A stretch of DNA of 64,000 nt from assembly GCA_934141245.1 (NCBI GenBank), contig CAKPCB010000005.1, forward strand, positions 33,105 through 97,104, given 5' to 3'. The stretch's first letter is position 1, and the number at the start of each line of letters is the position of its first letter. The translations under genes were made by a program, and so were the position numbers. Origin of the DNA: an uncultured Bacilli bacterium. GTDB taxonomy: Bacteria > Bacillota_I > Bacilli_A > RF39 > UBA660. The notes below the pieces were generated by a model. That model worked only from the letters and a program-made list of their open reading frames with translations, did not search any database and was not told where the DNA came from. Shown piece after piece: positions 1 to 8,477 of this stretch.

Positions 1-2
1 AG

Positions 3-221
3 TTAGTATTTTTGTCATGTAAAGGAGCTAAATTTTATGTTAAATATAGAAACAAACAAATTATAATAAGTGATAAACTAAAAAGAAAAATTGATATGAT
101 TGGAAGATTTATTGATACTACTCCAGTTATAAATAATTGTTGCATTAAAAGTATAACAGGCACTAATGTTGCTTATGTTATGTCACATATCATTCCTATT
201 AAGAATAATAAATACCTTTAA
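3..221 (+). CDS. C-terminal end of an unidentified protein (cut by window edge)
   Basis: The frame is open from the first complete codon and ends in TAA at 219-221, so this is most likely the last 72 codons of a larger gene that starts outside the window. The internal TTG at 12 and ATG at 17 have no ribosome binding site in view. The visible part is Lys/Ile-rich with two adjacent cysteines and no recognisable motif. I do not recognise the family. The same strand continues with the next two genes, but about 300 bases separate them. Confidence 0.4.
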   Translation, partial: LVFLSCKGAKFYVKYRNKQIIISDKLKRKIDMIGRFIDTTPVINNCCIKSITGTNVAYVMSHIIPIKNNKYL

Positions 222-463
222 AATAAAACAATATTTAAAGATTTAGAGTACTATATAAAAAATTTTTTAATTCTCCCATATTTTTAACTCATTTTTACAA
301 GTGCAAAAGGTGAATTGATGACGTTATAATTCTCTTATTTATACAGGCTAGTAGTTTATTGCCATCTATTGTTTAAATAAGTAAGTGTTGTTCAACTTCA
401 AGCCATATGATAGTTCTATTTAAACTACTTAGTTTGAATTTTCTATTCTATATGCTTAAATTT

Positions 464-472
464 TGCTATAAT
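464..472 (+). promoter_or_regulatory. extended -10 promoter element
   Basis: TG-c-TATAAT lies 45 bases upstream of the ATG at 518. No convincing -35 box sits at 16-18 bp, which is tolerable for an extended -10. The rest of the 222-517 gap shows only AT-rich sequence. Confidence 0.4.
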
Positions 473-517
473 GAATGTATAAATGAAAAATATAAAAATG
501 TTAGGAAGTGTTATATA

Positions 518-805
518 ATGATTGAATACGAAGAATTATTTAAAAATTTTTCTAAATTGGGATTAGATGAAAAGAGAAATAAGTACAATGAAGAAATAAT
601 TAAAATTGCATTGTTACTTAAATCATTTTTAAATGAAAGAAATCTTGAATTAATTGATATGCCATATAATTATAAAAGTGGTGAAGATAGGAAAATGTCA
701 GAATCTGATTTATTAAATATCAATTTTAGAGATTTATACATAATAAAAGCTGAATTATTGATGCTTATTAATTGTATTAATGAAGATAGAAAGCAGGTGT
801 CATAA
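518..805 (+). CDS. small hypothetical protein coupled to a metalloprotease-like gene
   Basis: This is a 95-residue acidic/Lys-rich, probably helical protein with no signal peptide or membrane segment. I chose the ATG at 518 because AGGAAG lies 9 bases upstream; a longer frame from 407 lacks a binding site and adds a hydrophobic stretch unlike the rest. The stop TAA at 803-805 is followed directly by the GTG start of the HExxH gene, with no spacer. The pair is therefore translationally coupled and may form a complex or an effector and partner. The family is not recognised. Confidence 0.65.
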   Translation: MIEYEELFKNFSKLGLDEKRNKYNEEIIKIALLLKSFLNERNLELIDMPYNYKSGEDRKMSESDLLNINFRDLYIIKAELLMLINCINEDRKQVS

Positions 806-1801
806 GTGGACGAATACTTAATAGGTTTAAAAAACAAGTTTGGATACAGTGATGAATTAACTAATTTTTTAAGTCAATTAATTCCTAATTTGATTAAATA
901 TTATGGTGAAGAAAATAAAGAAGTTATACTTTCTACCTTATCAAATTGTGAAATACATTTTCAAAGAAAAGATGAAGACCCAAAAACTTTTTTAAATTCA
1001 TACTTCGATATTAATAAAGATTGGAAAATTCCGCCTCTTGCTGTGGCACTCTATCACAATGAAATAAAAGTAAAAGATAATCAGGTTGTGGCTAAACCTA
1101 TTATTTATTTAAAACAGGTTTATTCTGATCCATATATGTCTTTTGATTTCAGCAATGATAATCAAACTAATACTTTAATTCATGAAATATGTCATTCAAT
1201 TAAAGGATACGGAAAAACAAAAGTTGAAAACGGAAAAATTATTGATTCAACAGGACTTATTAGAGACACCTATTCATACAGTCAAGAGAATGGTATTGTT
1301 GAAGAGAAAAGTGATATGATAGGAATAGAAGAAGCTTTAAATGATGTAGAAACAGCACAAATATTAGAAATGATGACTGGAAGAAAGCAAAAAGCTGATT
1401 CATATAAACTTGCTGGTTATTATGCTACACAATTATTACAACATAGTGATCTTGCAAAAGTAATAAGAATTTCACAATTTTCTGGCGATGACAGTTGGAT
1501 TCAATATATTGGCGAAGAACAAAGTAAATTATTGGCTGAAAAGTTTGATGTTTTAGTAAATGCACTTTATGTTTCTTATAGTGATATTGATACTCCCGAA
1601 AAAAGAGAATCACTTCATAATAAAATGGGACTAGCCCAAGATGCTATAGAAGATTTTATTGATAATTACTGTTCTAAAAAAGATGTTGATGCCTTTACTC
1701 AATCATTAGAAATAGCAGATAAAAGGACTATTGAAATGACACAACAAATAGTAAGTATTAAACCAATTACAGAAGAAATTTCTTCTCCAATAAAAATATA
1801 A
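806..1801 (+). CDS. HExxH zinc metalloprotease-like protein
   Basis: This 331-residue protein carries LIHEICHSI with the HExxH motif at residues 126-130. About 45 residues on, around 174-183, a GIEEALNDVET segment could supply the third (Glu) zinc ligand of a gluzincin. There is no signal peptide or transmembrane helix, so it is cytosolic or exported by an unusual route. The GTG start directly abuts the preceding stop. A related arrangement (HExxH, then a GIDEA segment) occurs in the protein at 8478-9962, suggesting a lineage-specific family. The substrate is unknown and proteolytic activity is inferred from the motif only. Confidence 0.6.
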   Translation: MDEYLIGLKNKFGYSDELTNFLSQLIPNLIKYYGEENKEVILSTLSNCEIHFQRKDEDPKTFLNSYFDINKDWKIPPLAVALYHNEIKVKDNQVVAKPIIYLKQVYSDPYMSFDFSNDNQTNTLIHEICHSIKGYGKTKVENGKIIDSTGLIRDTYSYSQENGIVEEKSDMIGIEEALNDVETAQILEMMTGRKQKADSYKLAGYYATQLLQHSDLAKVIRISQFSGDDSWIQYIGEEQSKLLAEKFDVLVNALYVSYSDIDTPEKRESLHNKMGLAQDAIEDFIDNYCSKKDVDAFTQSLEIADKRTIEMTQQIVSIKPITEEISSPIKI

Positions 1802-1838
1802 TTAAAAAAAATCCAAGTAATTGACTCTGATATTGTAT

Positions 1839-1863
1839 GCACTAAAATAATGGTGCTTTTTTT
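1839..1863 (+). terminator. rho-independent terminator after the HExxH gene
   Basis: The stem is GCACTA/TGGTGC (one G-T pair) with a six-base AT loop, followed by seven T. It lies 37 bases after the stop codon of the metalloprotease-like gene and faces a convergent minus-strand gene. Confidence 0.6.
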
Positions 1864-1879
1864 ATGTACTTAATATGAA

Positions 1880-3265
1880 TTAGCGTTTTTTAAATAAACC
1901 CTTTTTATTTTTTGTTTTTGTTAAAACATATGGTTTTTCATCCTCAGCATTTGGTTTTGTTAATAATATTCCTGAATATTCACCAGCAAAGATTCTAAAT
2001 AAGGCGCTGCTTATACATTCGTCAAAAACAGTTTTTAAACTTCTTGCTCCACTCTTTTTAGCAATAGCCAAATCAGCAATATAATCAATGAAATCATCGT
2101 TAAATTCAAATTGTACTTGAAGCATCTCAAACAACTTTTTGTATGTATTTAATGGACTAAAATCAGAATTTTTTAATATTTTAATTATATCTTCTTTTTG
2201 CAATGGATTCATTGCTATGGTTTTCGAAAATCTACCAATTAATTCACGCATTATTCCGTATTTCATGAAATTTTCTGTAGTAAGTTTTTTATAATCATCT
2301 CCATCTATTATTCCTGTAAATGCACCTACACCGACAATAGTCAATCTTGAAGTATCAAATTGCTTATTATCAAAATAAAACAATGTACCGTCTAATAATT
2401 TTAGTAAAGATCTTTGAACTCCCAATCTTGACACATGAGATTGATTATCTCCCGATTTCTCTGCTAGCTTATCAAATTCATCAATTACTAATATGCCCTT
2501 CTCAGCCAATTTCATATTACCATTAGCGGCCAAACACAAATCTTCAAGCATATCGGTTATTTTGCGGCCTTGATATCCAGTTTCTGATAGAGATGTTGCA
2601 TCTTCAATAACAATTGGAATGTTATATAACTTTGAAATCCTCTTTAAAATTTCTGTTTTTCCCGTTCCTGTTGAACCATATATTAATATATTTTCTTTTA
2701 ATTTAGCTATTAAATCAATATCTAAATCCGAATCAACCACTTTTTGGTTTTTAAATAATGCAGTAAGGATTTGCATTATCTGTTCATCTTGTGAAATTAT
2801 AGTTTTTTTAATAGAAGCATACATAGTAGAAATATCAGTTATTTTTTCAAATTCCCCTTCATCAAATTCCGATTTAACTTTAAAATTCTCGTTCTCTAAA
2901 AAGTTTATTAAATTATTATTGGCTAATTGAATTAATTTATCATCTTCTTTAATATAGTATTTAGCAGTTCTAGAAAGTTTATTCTGCCTAATTTCAACAA
3001 AATCTACTGAATTTTCATTTTCTTGTATAGCTCCAGCTAAATTATCAGTTAAAAAAACTAAATCTCCTCCATTTGCATTTTCATTAATTGAGCTTGCATA
3101 ACTACCTGTGTTGCTACCACTTATAATATTATATTTCGCATTATAACTTGAATTTGTAAAACTGATGGCTGTAGTGTAATCAATAAATTCAAATATTTCC
3201 CATTTTTTTAACTGATATGTAATATATTTCTTTTTAAAAAGAAATCCTATACTTAAATTTGCCAT
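1880..3265 (-). CDS. ClpX-like AAA+ ATPase without the zinc-binding domain
   Basis: In this 461-residue protein the AAA+ module begins near residue 150. Walker A GSTGTGKT is at 197-204 and Walker B GILVIDEFDK at about 257-266. A GYQGRKITDMLEDL segment and a GVGAFTG segment match ClpX/HslU unfoldases. The ClpX N-terminal Cys4 zinc domain is missing; residues 1-150 are an unrecognised Ser/Asn-rich domain that may choose substrates. A C-terminal small domain (GARSLKTVFDE) is present. AGGGGG precedes the ATG. It follows an ABC exporter by 72 bases on the same strand, so it may be co-transcribed. It is probably a specialised paralogue rather than housekeeping ClpX. Confidence 0.8.
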   Translation of the reverse strand: MANLSIGFLFKKKYITYQLKKWEIFEFIDYTTAISFTNSSYNAKYNIISGSNTGSYASSINENANGGDLVFLTDNLAGAIQENENSVDFVEIRQNKLSRTAKYYIKEDDKLIQLANNNLINFLENENFKVKSEFDEGEFEKITDISTMYASIKKTIISQDEQIMQILTALFKNQKVVDSDLDIDLIAKLKENILIYGSTGTGKTEILKRISKLYNIPIVIEDATSLSETGYQGRKITDMLEDLCLAANGNMKLAEKGILVIDEFDKLAEKSGDNQSHVSRLGVQRSLLKLLDGTLFYFDNKQFDTSRLTIVGVGAFTGIIDGDDYKKLTTENFMKYGIMRELIGRFSKTIAMNPLQKEDIIKILKNSDFSPLNTYKKLFEMLQVQFEFNDDFIDYIADLAIAKKSGARSLKTVFDECISSALFRIFAGEYSGILLTKPNAEDEKPYVLTKTKNKKGLFKKR

Positions 3266-3337
3266 AATAATCCCCCTAAACTACATTATATACTAGCATA
3301 TAAACTTATTTTTTAAAAGTATTTTCCAATAATAACA

Positions 3338-4942
3338 CTATAGAATTTGTAATTCCAATCTGTGATTGTTAAAATGATAAAACTTATTACATATTTCATT
3401 TATTTTATCGTTATGTGTTGCAATTATTAATGTCTTATTTTTAAAATACTTTAGTATAAAATTAACAACGATTTCTTCAGTGTGTTTATCTAAATTTGAA
3501 GTTGGTTCATCTAATATATAAATACTTTTATTCATAAGATAGCTTCTTAAAATATTTATTCGTCTTTTCTGACCAGTTGATAATTTTAACCCTTTTTCAC
3601 CAACCACAGTGTATATTCCATCTTCAAACATTAAAATTTCATCTAATTCTAATTCTTTTAAATAGTTTACTATTTCGTTGTCTGATATTTTTTTATCTAA
3701 ACATAAGTTATCTTTTATTGACATATTAAACAATTCTATTTCTTGACTAACAATTCCAATATCTAACCTAACATCTTTTATATCATAATTATCTATACTA
3801 ATAGTTCCTTTATATGAATTTATATTTCCTAATATAAGATTTATTACAGATGTTTTCCCTTGTCCAGATTTACCAGTAATTGAAATTTTATCATTTCTAT
3901 TTATTGTTAAATCATCAACTATTATATTAAACTTTGATTCTTTATACTTTAAGTCTATATTTTTTAATTCAATTTTATCAAAAGTATTAAGAAGACTTCT
4001 TTCATCAACTTTATTAAACAACTGAACAACCTTTTTTCTTAATGCATTTAGTTCAAAACAGCTCACAATGGTTCCAGACAATTCATCAAAAATGAATCCC
4101 ATTTCTAAATAAAGAGATATATAAAATGTAATTACTCCTAGCGTATCTATTCCATTAGAAAGATCATAAATACTTTTTATAATCGCTAAAGCAAAAGGAA
4201 TAACTATTAAAATATTTCTAATTATTTCTTCCAATGAATAACATTTTATATATTTATTTTGCCTTTTATAGCACTCTGTTCCTTCTCTTTGTATTATTTT
4301 TTCAAAATATTTATCATTGTTCAATGCTTTTACTGTTCTAATATTACTAATAAAATCTTGATACATTGAGGAATATTCGTATTCTTTATCATATAATTCT
4401 TCAACATATTTGTTGGATTTTTTTAAAATATATATGCTTATTAACACGCATAAAACACTTAAAATCAATGAAATTATAAATAAGATTTTGGATTGATTAA
4501 ATACAGTATAAAAGAAAAATGAAAATGATAGTATTATTCCAATATATTCGGTACTTATTATTTTTTTAACAAGATTAGATATTTTTTCAATTATGCTTTC
4601 TAAATAACCTGTTTGATATTTTGATAATGTTTCAACTGGCACTCTTGTTAATTTCTTATAATACTCTAAATATTGGACATTAGAATATTCATACAAATAA
4701 TTATGCATTATTTTTCTTTCTAAATATAATATAAATGCTCTAGCAGTTTTAGAACTAATAAAAATAGTCGCAACTATTATTGCTTTTTCTACTGTAAATG
4801 GTAATGTTAAGAAAAGAGTAAATGTATAAGGTATAATATAATAAATAAAATCCAAAAGTGCTTCCATAAATAAACATAGTGCTACTTTTTTCTTATTTAA
4901 TAGTTTAAATATAAAATTAATATTATTATTTTGTTTTTTCAT
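3338..4942 (-). CDS. ABC exporter, fused permease and ATPase
   Basis: This 534-residue half-transporter has about six membrane helices in residues 20-280. The nucleotide-binding domain shows Walker A GKSGQGKTS, a Q-loop IVSQE, signature LSTGQ (instead of LSGGQ), Walker B IYILDEPTSNLD and an H-loop IATHN. There is no N-terminal C39 peptidase domain. This layout matches peptide/bacteriocin or lipid exporters acting as dimers in the membrane. A 49-aa hydrophobic ORF ends 15 bases upstream and a ClpX-like gene follows, so the cargo may be a small peptide. That link is an inference from gene order. Confidence 0.85.
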   Translation of the reverse strand: MKKQNNNINFIFKLLNKKKVALCLFMEALLDFIYYIIPYTFTLFLTLPFTVEKAIIVATIFISSKTARAFILYLERKIMHNYLYEYSNVQYLEYYKKLTRVPVETLSKYQTGYLESIIEKISNLVKKIISTEYIGIILSFSFFFYTVFNQSKILFIISLILSVLCVLISIYILKKSNKYVEELYDKEYEYSSMYQDFISNIRTVKALNNDKYFEKIIQREGTECYKRQNKYIKCYSLEEIIRNILIVIPFALAIIKSIYDLSNGIDTLGVITFYISLYLEMGFIFDELSGTIVSCFELNALRKKVVQLFNKVDERSLLNTFDKIELKNIDLKYKESKFNIIVDDLTINRNDKISITGKSGQGKTSVINLILGNINSYKGTISIDNYDIKDVRLDIGIVSQEIELFNMSIKDNLCLDKKISDNEIVNYLKELELDEILMFEDGIYTVVGEKGLKLSTGQKRRINILRSYLMNKSIYILDEPTSNLDKHTEEIVVNFILKYFKNKTLIIATHNDKINEICNKFYHFNNHRLELQIL

Positions 4943-4957
4943 AACTTTTAGTTCTTT

Positions 4958-5107
4958 TTATCCATCACTTATTTTAATTTTTAAATCATCTTGTTCAGCT
5001 TTTATTGATAGTATTTTTGATACTACAAGACCTATGATAATTGCTGCAAATATTCCAATTATTTGTATACTGTTACTTAGTAATTCAATTATATCTTTAT
5101 AACACAC
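4958..5107 (-). CDS. small hydrophobic single-helix peptide
   Basis: This is a 49-residue reading frame with one membrane-spanning stretch (SIQIIGIFAAIIIGLVVSKI) and a charged tail ending in ISDG. It starts at GTG and stops 15 bases before the ABC exporter on the same strand. The nearest purine-rich site, AGGAAA, is 15 bases upstream across a run of alternating AT, so the start is uncertain. It could be a transporter accessory subunit, a leaderless peptide cargo, a type I-toxin-like peptide, or chance. Confidence 0.4.
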   Translation of the reverse strand: MCYKDIIELLSNSIQIIGIFAAIIIGLVVSKILSIKAEQDDLKIKISDG

Positions 5108-5203
5108 ATATATATATATATATTTCCTAACAAAAAAAGAAGCATTCTATTGAATGATACAAAATCTATTTTAATTATAGCATATTTGAACAATAAATCC
5201 TAT

Positions 5204-5209
5204 TATAAT
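5204..5209 (+). promoter_or_regulatory. possible -10 box for the HD-domain gene
   Basis: TATAAT lies about 80 bases upstream of the chosen ATG at 5290. A TTGAAC at 5186 is too close (12 bp) to be an ideal -35, so this is weak. Confidence 0.3.
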
Positions 5210-5289
5210 TAAGCAAATTTATGTTTTTTATAAAAATAATAGAAATATGTGCAATAATATTACTAAATTACTTATTTATGGGGGATAAT

Positions 5290-6885
5290 ATGGAAAAATT
5301 AGATGAAATAAGAAAATCATTAAACTTTTATATTTGCTCTAATGAATTAAAGAATAAAATTATTGATGGACCAAATAATTATAGTGTAGCAGATCACTTA
5401 TTTGGTAGTATGATATTAGCAACTGCTATTGATTCTGAATTTAAGGAAACAAGTGATTTATCAAAAATATATAGAATGTTACTTCTTTCTGAATTTAGTA
5501 TTTCATATCATAATTATGATTTTGAAAATTTAAAATTAAGAAATCAATATGCTAGTGAAATAGTAGAATCAAGAGATATAAATACTGAAAATGGTAAATT
5601 AGTATTTAAGTATAAAATGCTAGACCTTTTATTAACTAAATTAATTAAAGAGAAAGAAAATAACACTTCACAATCAGAATTAATTAAAGAAGGAAGTACT
5701 ATTATATCTTCACTATGTAGTAAACAACCTTCTGAATGTGAAGAAATATTTAGATTTTATTATTTAAACTTTAGATTAAAAAATAAGGTAAGAACTGGAT
5801 GGGATAGTAAACATTGGAATGTTAAATCAGACCGAATTGAAACAATATCTGAACATGTAATTGGAACTATAAGTTTAGCAATGGTATTAAATTCTGAATT
5901 TGAATATAATTTTGATACTGATAAAGAATTAAAAATGTTAGTTATACATGAAACTGGAGAAACACTGATTGGTGATATTACACCATTTGATGGAATAACT
6001 CCAGAAAAGAAAAAAGAAATTGAACATCAAGCTATGAGAAACGCTTTAGGTAATCTAAAAGAAAAAGATAGTTTATTAGCTCTATTATATGAATTTGATG
6101 AACAAGAAACACCAGAAGCAAAATGTTCACATTATTGTGATAAAATTGAAGCTGATTTACAAGCAAAGATTTACCAAGATAAAGGAATGCACCACTCATT
6201 AGATGATCAAAAAAATAATGTTGTTTTTAATAGTTCAAGAGTTCAACAAATGGTAAAAGATGGTGCAAAAGATGCATTTGATATATGGTATGAATGGGAT
6301 AAAACTATATATGCGGGTGATAATCAATTTTCCGAATTTTCTAATATATTAAAAATTGCTAGAACAAATAATTTACTATATTTAGATAAAGTAGTAAAAG
6401 AAAGAATAAATCTTACAGATGAAGAACATTCATTTTTATCACAAGAATTAACTGATACTATTAAAAGGTTATACAAAGATGATAATGTAGATTCTGTTTA
6501 TTTAACAAATTATCAAGATTCAAAGCATAGTAAAGGGACATTAAATATAGTAGTTTTATTAGAATCAGGAGTAGATTATTATCCTTATGATAGATTAATG
6601 GATAAATTAAATTTTAAAATAGCGGAAAGTAATAAGACTGGGGTCAATGTTGTATTTGATTATGATTATGAAAATAGATATTCAACAACCGCTATGAATC
6701 CTAGTGAAGTTCATAGAGTTGAGCAACTTGTAGAATCTAAAATATTGTTTGATAAAACTGGAGAACTAAGTAGAGTTCAAGAAGTAATGAAAAAATATGG
6801 TCATTTATATGGGCTTTATTTGGTTGATTATGTTCCACCGGTAGATGAAGCAATATCACGTCAATTGTTTAAAACAAGTAAATAA
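5290..6885 (+). CDS. tandem HD-domain protein with nucleotidyltransferase-like C-terminus
   Basis: This 531-residue protein appears to have three parts. Residues 10-160 look like a degenerate HD domain (VADH at 33-36). Residues 165-310 form a second HD_3/HDDC2-like domain with R-x-E-x(3)-EH (H189), H220-E221 in the motif HETGE-x(3)-GDITPFDG, and D284. Residues about 360-525 resemble a nucleotidyltransferase fold (VYLTNYQDSKHSKG, then LFDKTGELSR) but lack the usual GSxxRG and DxD residues. HDDC2/YfbR relatives dephosphorylate deoxynucleoside monophosphates. The usual HD dyad is HE here. The start at 5290 was chosen over a frame opening at 5221 because GGGGG lies 5 bases upstream. A role in nucleotide signalling or defence is speculation. 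Confidence 0.65.
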   Translation: MEKLDEIRKSLNFYICSNELKNKIIDGPNNYSVADHLFGSMILATAIDSEFKETSDLSKIYRMLLLSEFSISYHNYDFENLKLRNQYASEIVESRDINTENGKLVFKYKMLDLLLTKLIKEKENNTSQSELIKEGSTIISSLCSKQPSECEEIFRFYYLNFRLKNKVRTGWDSKHWNVKSDRIETISEHVIGTISLAMVLNSEFEYNFDTDKELKMLVIHETGETLIGDITPFDGITPEKKKEIEHQAMRNALGNLKEKDSLLALLYEFDEQETPEAKCSHYCDKIEADLQAKIYQDKGMHHSLDDQKNNVVFNSSRVQQMVKDGAKDAFDIWYEWDKTIYAGDNQFSEFSNILKIARTNNLLYLDKVVKERINLTDEEHSFLSQELTDTIKRLYKDDNVDSVYLTNYQDSKHSKGTLNIVVLLESGVDYYPYDRLMDKLNFKIAESNKTGVNVVFDYDYENRYSTTAMNPSEVHRVEQLVESKILFDKTGELSRVQEVMKKYGHLYGLYLVDYVPPVDEAISRQLFKTSK

Positions 6886-6922
6886 AAGATGGCAATGAGG
6901 TTATCTCTCAAAGTCATCTTTT
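6884..6922. terminator. bidirectional terminator
   Basis: AAAAGATG at the left pairs with CATCTTTT at the right, with an inner TGAG/CTCA stem. It ends the HD-domain gene and lies over the 3' end of the decayed recombinase. Confidence 0.5.
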
Positions 6923-8287
6923 CCTTTGCCTAAATCTAATTCTTCAATATCATCATTATCTAAAACATCATCTTTATACATATTATTAACAACATCAATA
7001 TATTTATCATCTTTATCATACCAACTATGAAGTTTACTATGTAGAAATGATATTAGTTTTTCAAACTTATCTTTCCAATAATTAATGGTATTTTGTATAT
7101 CGTGTATTTTAGATTTTAAAAATGATATTTCGTTATCTTTTTCTTTAATAGTATTATTTAAAATTTTAACTCTTAAATTAAACAACTCATTATTTTCAGT
7201 TAGAGTTTTAATTTTATTGTTTTTATTTTTTAATTGTTCGTGAGCATTAATTAATGTATTAGATAAAGTTTGGATTTTATCATATTCCTTATTAGTGTTA
7301 TCTACTTGCCTAATAAAACTAATAATAGAATCTTTCAATTTTATTTTCATGAATGTTATTTTTAAAACTTTCACATCTATAGTAGAAGTACCATTTATCA
7401 GATTTGATTTTATGTGAAGCACCACCTGCAAGAATTCTACCACATTTAGGACATTTTAATTTTTGTAAGAAGATATAAGTTTGAGTTCTCATATAATTTT
7501 TTTGATTTTTCTTTTTCTGTACTTGGCAATTTTCCCATAGTTCTTTACTCACAATAGGCTCTACAACATCTTTATAATAAGTTGGATGATTCGTTCTTTT
7601 ACCATGAACATAATCCCCTTTATATACTTCATTAGAGATAATTCTAAGTATTCCAGTATCACACCAATTTGTTTTAGCCAAGACTTTGTCTTTATTAAAA
7701 ATAGTTGCAATATTATAATAAGATTTTCCTTCAAAGTATAAATTATATATTCTTACTACAATATCTTTAGTAAGTGGATCTGGAACTAATTTTTTATCTA
7801 TATGTTTATAACCTAGTGGTGCTCTTGCAGGAATATGGCCTTGTTTAATAGCTCCTTCAAGGCCAATAATTGTTCTTTCACTAGTTCTTTCTATTTCATT
7901 TTGAGATACGCTCAGCATAATACGAGATACCATTTTACCATTAGCAGTAGTAGTATCAATCTTATCATTTACAAGCGCAAGGTCTATATTATATTTTTAA
8001 GTAAATTCAATTAGTGATTTCCAATCCTTAACACTACGAACGACTCTATCTAATTTAAGAGCAATAAACATATTTATTTTTCCGTTTTTCCCATCTTCTA
8101 ACATTCTTTAATATTCAGGTCTATAATTCCCAGTTTTAGCACTTATACCAGCATCTTTATAGTATTCGACAATATTATAATCATTAAACTTACAATAGGC
8201 TTCTAATCTTTCTTTTTGTTCTGGTAAACTAAATCTTTCACGAGCTTGATCTTCAGTTGATACTCCTATGGAACGCATATACCGTAT
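6901..8287 (-). pseudogene. decayed large serine recombinase
   Basis: Reading the minus strand, the N-terminal resolvase domain (VSTEDQ with the catalytic Ser) is near 8250. In-frame stops occur at 8108-8110 (after GNYRPEY) and 7997-7999 (after LIEFT). The recombinase domain and a CPKC zinc ribbon lie in 7319-7933 (R-M-L-S-V-S-Q-N-E-I-E-R-x-S-E-R region, APLGY). A frameshift near 7330-7345 moves the C-terminal coiled coil into another frame that runs to 6901. The product would have been a TnpX/integrase-type serine recombinase. Two stops and a frameshift make a working enzyme unlikely. Confidence 0.85.
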
Positions 8288-8296
8288 TATTTTAAA

Positions 8297-8416
8297 ACAT
8301 TAGATATAATAAATTTTGATTATAAAATAAATACCAATATTACTATTGGTACAGGTACAAAACAAGGAAAAGTCCATATTGATAAATTAGTAATAACTTT
8401 ATCATTAGGACTTTAA
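8297..8416 (+). pseudogene. C-terminal remnant of an unknown gene
   Basis: A plus-strand frame of about 40 codons (includes GTGTKQGKVHIDKLVIT) ends in TAA at 8414-8416 and is followed by a good terminator. It begins abruptly where the recombinase pseudogene's 5' end lies. It therefore looks like the tail of a gene split by insertion of that element. The family is not recognised. Confidence 0.3.
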
Positions 8417-8451
8417 AATAGTATATTTCAAATTAAAATAATAATTGTTGA

Positions 8452-8475
8452 AAAAACGCAAAAAATTGCGTTTTT
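8452..8475. terminator. bidirectional terminator
   Basis: A perfect 10-bp stem AAAAACGCAA/TTGCGTTTTT with an AAAA loop lies between the plus-strand gene remnant and the 3' end of the minus-strand metalloprotease gene. It can serve both. Confidence 0.75.
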
Positions 8476-8477
8476 AA

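Noticed and set aside
407..517. Longer N-terminus for the 95-aa gene
   Set aside because: The added stretch contains the promoter -10 region and lacks a binding site.
2619..2930. Plus-strand 103-codon frame
   Set aside because: Shadow inside the ClpX-like gene; no start site.
5108..5122. Alternating AT run as a possible phase-variable promoter
   Set aside because: Only about seven AT units, in an already AT-rich gap; no paired -35/-10 could be placed around it with confidence.
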